The notes under the pieces: generated by a model
The model's database searches: none
What the model was told of the DNA's origin: nothing
What the model saw: the letters and a program-made list of their open reading frames with translations, nothing else
Made by a program: the position numbers and the translations under genes
Source: Bacteroidota bacterium
GTDB lineage: Bacteria; Bacteroidota; Kryptoniia; Kryptoniales; JAKASW01
Direction of reading: 5' to 3'
Length of the DNA: 8,400 bases
Assembly (NCBI GenBank): GCA_021796055.1
Contig: JAJYOS010000245.1
Span: 1-8,400, forward strand
Shown: one piece after another, positions 6,176-8,400 of the stretch
Numbering within the stretch: position 1 is the stretch's first letter
Layout: each line of letters opens with the position of its first letter

Positions 6176-6205
6176 GAAGAGGCAACATCCTGCGGGTCCC
6201 TCTTC
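6176..6205. terminator. Hairpin in the 53-bp convergent gap, possible weak bidirectional terminator
   Basis: GAAGAGG (6176-6182) pairs with CCTCTTC (6199-6205) around a 16-nt loop, right after the Cys-rich peptide gene and downstream of addA on the other strand. It lies between two convergent transcription units, where a terminator is expected. There is no clear T-run on either strand, so it is only a candidate. Confidence 0.3.
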
Positions 6206-6226
6206 CTGATCCTTATTTCTCGCTTC

Positions 6227-8400
6227 TTACTTCCTGCTTTCCGTTCCCTGCAACTCGGTTCTATTCTTCATAAGGCATTCCTTTCCCCCGTCCCCGACGA
6301 AATATTCACACTCGCTGCAGTGTGGAGATCTGGTTGGAAGCGTCTCACCCGAAGGAAAGGCTCCTTCACTTTCTTCCATCGCTTTTATCCTGTCAATCGC
6401 AGCATGGAGCCCGGTCTCGAACCCGGTTAAATCTTCTTTCGAATATATCTTCCGCAGGTGCTTCCCCGGTTCACGTGTGAAAATGATCGTCACGTCAAAT
6501 TTGTCCTGACCCGGTTTCAGGTTGCCGCATAGAGAGGCGTAGAGTTTCATCTGCGTCTCATATCCCGAGTATATCTGCTCGTCAGACATCTCGAGGCGGT
6601 TGGTCTTGTAATCGTAAATGTGAAACCCGCTCTCGTCCTCGATCAGCAGGTCGATCGTGCCGGTCAGGAAGTCGGAGCCGAATTTCCTGGTTATCGTCTG
6701 TTCCGTATATTTTTTTCCGGTTTGTGCCACGGCCCGCAGCGTCGCGATTGCGTTATGCGCGTTCCCGGTGACGAATCCAGCGAGCTTCCCGGCCTCTTCT
6801 TCGCTCAGGATCTGTGCCACGCCCGATTCGATCGCCTGTTTCGCAGCGGCCTGTATCGCATCGTCATCCGACTTGTCGGAGGAGACTGCCCGCTCGAGGA
6901 CGGCGTGGACCAGCGAGCCTTTCACGGTCGAAAGTATCGAATCATCGTGCTCCGCATTTTCATCGAGCATAAGCCGTGTCTCCGGCGCCGGCATGCCCAG
7001 GCGGTATCTTAGGAAATACTTTGTAGGACATAGCTGATAAGTCTGGAGAAGAGTTGCGGAGTAAAACTCGCCATCGATGCCCGCAGGTATTGGGTCCAGA
7101 AACAAATCGCCCGTTTTGGCTCTTGATGCCGTTTTCCCCAGAGCGGCCGTTTGCACATTGGGAACCGCCGAGTGGATTTTGATCTTCACGCCGGGAAGCT
7201 CGAGATAGTCGTCGACAGGAATTGCCGACAAGTCGAGACTTTTTGCGAGAATATCTGTGAACGACTTTATGTTGCGCGGCGGTTTGCCAGCGGTGCTCGT
7301 CAGCACAAGTTTGTCCATCGCTCTGGTACAGGCCACATAGAAGAGTCTGGCAATTTCAGCCTGCTCGCTCATGCTCTCGAGACATTTGTAGAGCGAGAAG
7401 GCGGCCGGTATCTCGTTTCCGACGAACGGGAGTATGCCGACATGGTCGTTGACGATCAGTCTTGTGCCGCGGCGAGTGAACGCATCGCAAAACGGAATCA
7501 CGACCACGGGAAACTCGAGCCCCTTGGCGGCATGTACGGTCATTATTTTTACGGCGTCAACCGTTTCGTCGACCGGAGCCTGCCCTTCACGTGCCGTCTC
7601 TTTCAGATACCTGATGCGCTCAATAAAATCGTACAGGCTGTTGAAGCCGCGCCCCTCAAATTCCCTTGCTATAGCGAGGAGCTTTCTCAGGTTCGCCAAT
7701 CTCTGAACGCCTGTCGGTGAAAGACGATAGGCCCCGAGCCAGCCCGTTCTGTCCAGTATCCTGTTGATCAGCTGAGGTATAGTCAGCCGCTGTGCAAGCT
7801 GAATCTCCTCCCCGAGGACCGTAACCGCGTACTTGACTTCATCGCCGCTCTTGCCGGAGCCCGCGAATCGGAACAGCCTGTCCAGCAAGGACTCGCCTTC
7901 CGTCAGGGAGATCGAATAGAGTTCATTCTCCGAAATGCCGAAGAAAGGAGAGCGAAGGACGGCAAACAATGCGATGTCAGAATTGTTGTCAAGAAGAAAC
8001 GTCAGATAGTTAGTGAGATCGAAAATCTCCTGCGCCGAATAGAAACCAATCCCGGCCGATACGACATAGGGGACTCCGTACTTCGTGAGAGCTTCTTCGA
8101 GCAGCGGGAGCCTCGCGCGGGTCCGCATGAGCACTGCGATATCGCCGTAGTCTATCCGCCTTTCTTTCCCGGCGCTGTCGACCGATCTTACGACTTCTCC
8201 GGATTCCACCATCTGTTTTATCCTTGCCGCCGCAAACAAGGCCTGCGGATCCCCATTCAACTGTTCCGCAGCCGCGTCGCCTTCGTCCGCTTCTTCCCCG
8301 CTCTCTTCGCGTCTTCTCTTTTCCCTGACGAATATCTCGATCGGGTCGGAGGCGCCTCCCGGACGACGCGGTACGAGTGCGTTATACGTCGTTTGATCCA
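6227..8400 (-). CDS. addA: AddA-like helicase-nuclease, C-terminal two thirds (5' end outside window)
   Basis: AddA is the ATP-dependent 3'-5' helicase and nuclease subunit that unwinds and trims broken DNA ends. The frame is open from the window edge (8400) to a TAA at 6227-6229, giving 723 residues; Walker A and helicase motifs I-III lie outside. Numbered from the codon at 8258-8260 (46 further in-frame codons lie upstream): DIAVLMRTR, motif IV (40-48); TVHAAKGLEFP, motif V (241-251); RLFYVACTRAMDKL, motif VI (305-318). The RecB-type nuclease shows GSLVHAVLE (H452), GTIDLL (D537), YDYKT (D550, K552) and ETQMKLYA (Q570, Y574), so its catalytic set looks complete. Cysteines C411, C648, C651 and C662 flank the nuclease core, as in Fe-S-cluster nucleases. 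A codon read as TTG at 8258-8260 is internal and not the start. addB is on the same strand but about 5.5 kb further along. A UvrD/RecB family protein other than AddA is the main alternative. Confidence 0.9.
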   Translation of the reverse strand, partial: DQTTYNALVPRRPGGASDPIEIFVREKRRREESGEEADEGDAAAEQLNGDPQALFAAARIKQMVESGEVVRSVDSAGKERRIDYGDIAVLMRTRARLPLLEEALTKYGVPYVVSAGIGFYSAQEIFDLTNYLTFLLDNNSDIALFAVLRSPFFGISENELYSISLTEGESLLDRLFRFAGSGKSGDEVKYAVTVLGEEIQLAQRLTIPQLINRILDRTGWLGAYRLSPTGVQRLANLRKLLAIAREFEGRGFNSLYDFIERIRYLKETAREGQAPVDETVDAVKIMTVHAAKGLEFPVVVIPFCDAFTRRGTRLIVNDHVGILPFVGNEIPAAFSLYKCLESMSEQAEIARLFYVACTRAMDKLVLTSTAGKPPRNIKSFTDILAKSLDLSAIPVDDYLELPGVKIKIHSAVPNVQTAALGKTASRAKTGDLFLDPIPAGIDGEFYSATLLQTYQLCPTKYFLRYRLGMPAPETRLMLDENAEHDDSILSTVKGSLVHAVLERAVSSDKSDDDAIQAAAKQAIESGVAQILSEEEAGKLAGFVTGNAHNAIATLRAVAQTGKKYTEQTITRKFGSDFLTGTIDLLIEDESGFHIYDYKTNRLEMSDEQIYSGYETQMKLYASLCGNLKPGQDKFDVTIIFTREPGKHLRKIYSKEDLTGFETGLHAAIDRIKAMEESEGAFPSGETLPTRSPHCSECEYFVGDGGKECLMKNRTELQGTESRK

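Noticed and set aside
6164..6197. Direct repeat CTGCGGGT at 6164-6171 and 6190-6197
   Set aside because: Only 8 bp, with one copy inside a coding codon pair; no sign of an attachment site or target duplication.
6170..6430. 86-codon plus-strand frame after the Cys-rich peptide gene
   Set aside because: Most of it is antisense to the addA C-terminus, including the Cys motif region, and it lacks a convincing start signal.
7151..7720. 189-codon plus-strand open frame opposite addA
   Set aside because: It overlaps helicase motifs V and VI of addA on the other strand, and its translation resembles no known protein.
1..8400. tRNA, CRISPR array, insertion sequence, prophage or defence island
   Set aside because: No repeat-spacer pattern, transposase or integrase motif, or cloverleaf-like sequence was seen. 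AddAB and RmuC are core repair genes and do not by themselves mark a defence island.

Overview
The window looks like ordinary bacterial chromosome of roughly 50-55% GC. It is densely packed, with genes on both strands and short intergenic gaps, and no tRNA, rRNA, CRISPR array, transposase or phage gene was seen. The gene set (a soluble DUF58 protein, RmuC, an AddAB-type helicase-nuclease, and Fur with FeoA and FeoB) and the style of the proteins suggest the Bacteroidota/Chlorobi/Ignavibacteria side of the FCB group. That placement is an impression from protein style and is not proven.

Left block, minus strand, read right to left. A DUF58 (vWA-like) gene (3006-2107) is followed by a 206-bp AT-rich gap with inverted repeats and degenerate low-complexity sequence. 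Next come rmuC (1900-701) and the start of an addB-like gene (701 to beyond base 1). rmuC and addB overlap by one base (TAATG), so they are probably translated together. The first 23 bases of the window are the exact reverse complement of 309-331, inside the same addB gene. This is either a real inverted repeat or a fold-back assembly or amplification artefact.

Centre, plus strand. A compact iron-uptake operon: fur (3254-3688), feoA (3710-4006), feoB (4003-6075) and a 33-codon gene for a one-helix membrane peptide ending in Cys-Cys-Gly (6072-6173). The last three genes are linked by ATGA stop/start overlaps. The 247-bp gap between the divergent DUF58 and fur genes holds plausible overlapping divergent promoters and two short perfect inverted repeats in the fur leader. 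Fur would sense Fe(II) and probably regulate its own operon, while FeoB with FeoA imports Fe(II).

Right block, minus strand. The C-terminal two thirds of an addA-like helicase-nuclease (8400-6227) converges on the iron operon. It carries helicase motifs IV-VI, a RecB-type PD-(D/E)XK nuclease domain, and four cysteines placed as in Fe-S-cluster nucleases. addA and addB thus sit on the same strand but are separated by the iron operon, DUF58 and rmuC.

I did not find a clear, previously undescribed system. The points most worth a second look are the 23-bp inverted repeat at the window edge, the cysteine set in AddA, the rmuC-addB coupling in a split addA/addB locus, and the small Cys-rich peptide gene.
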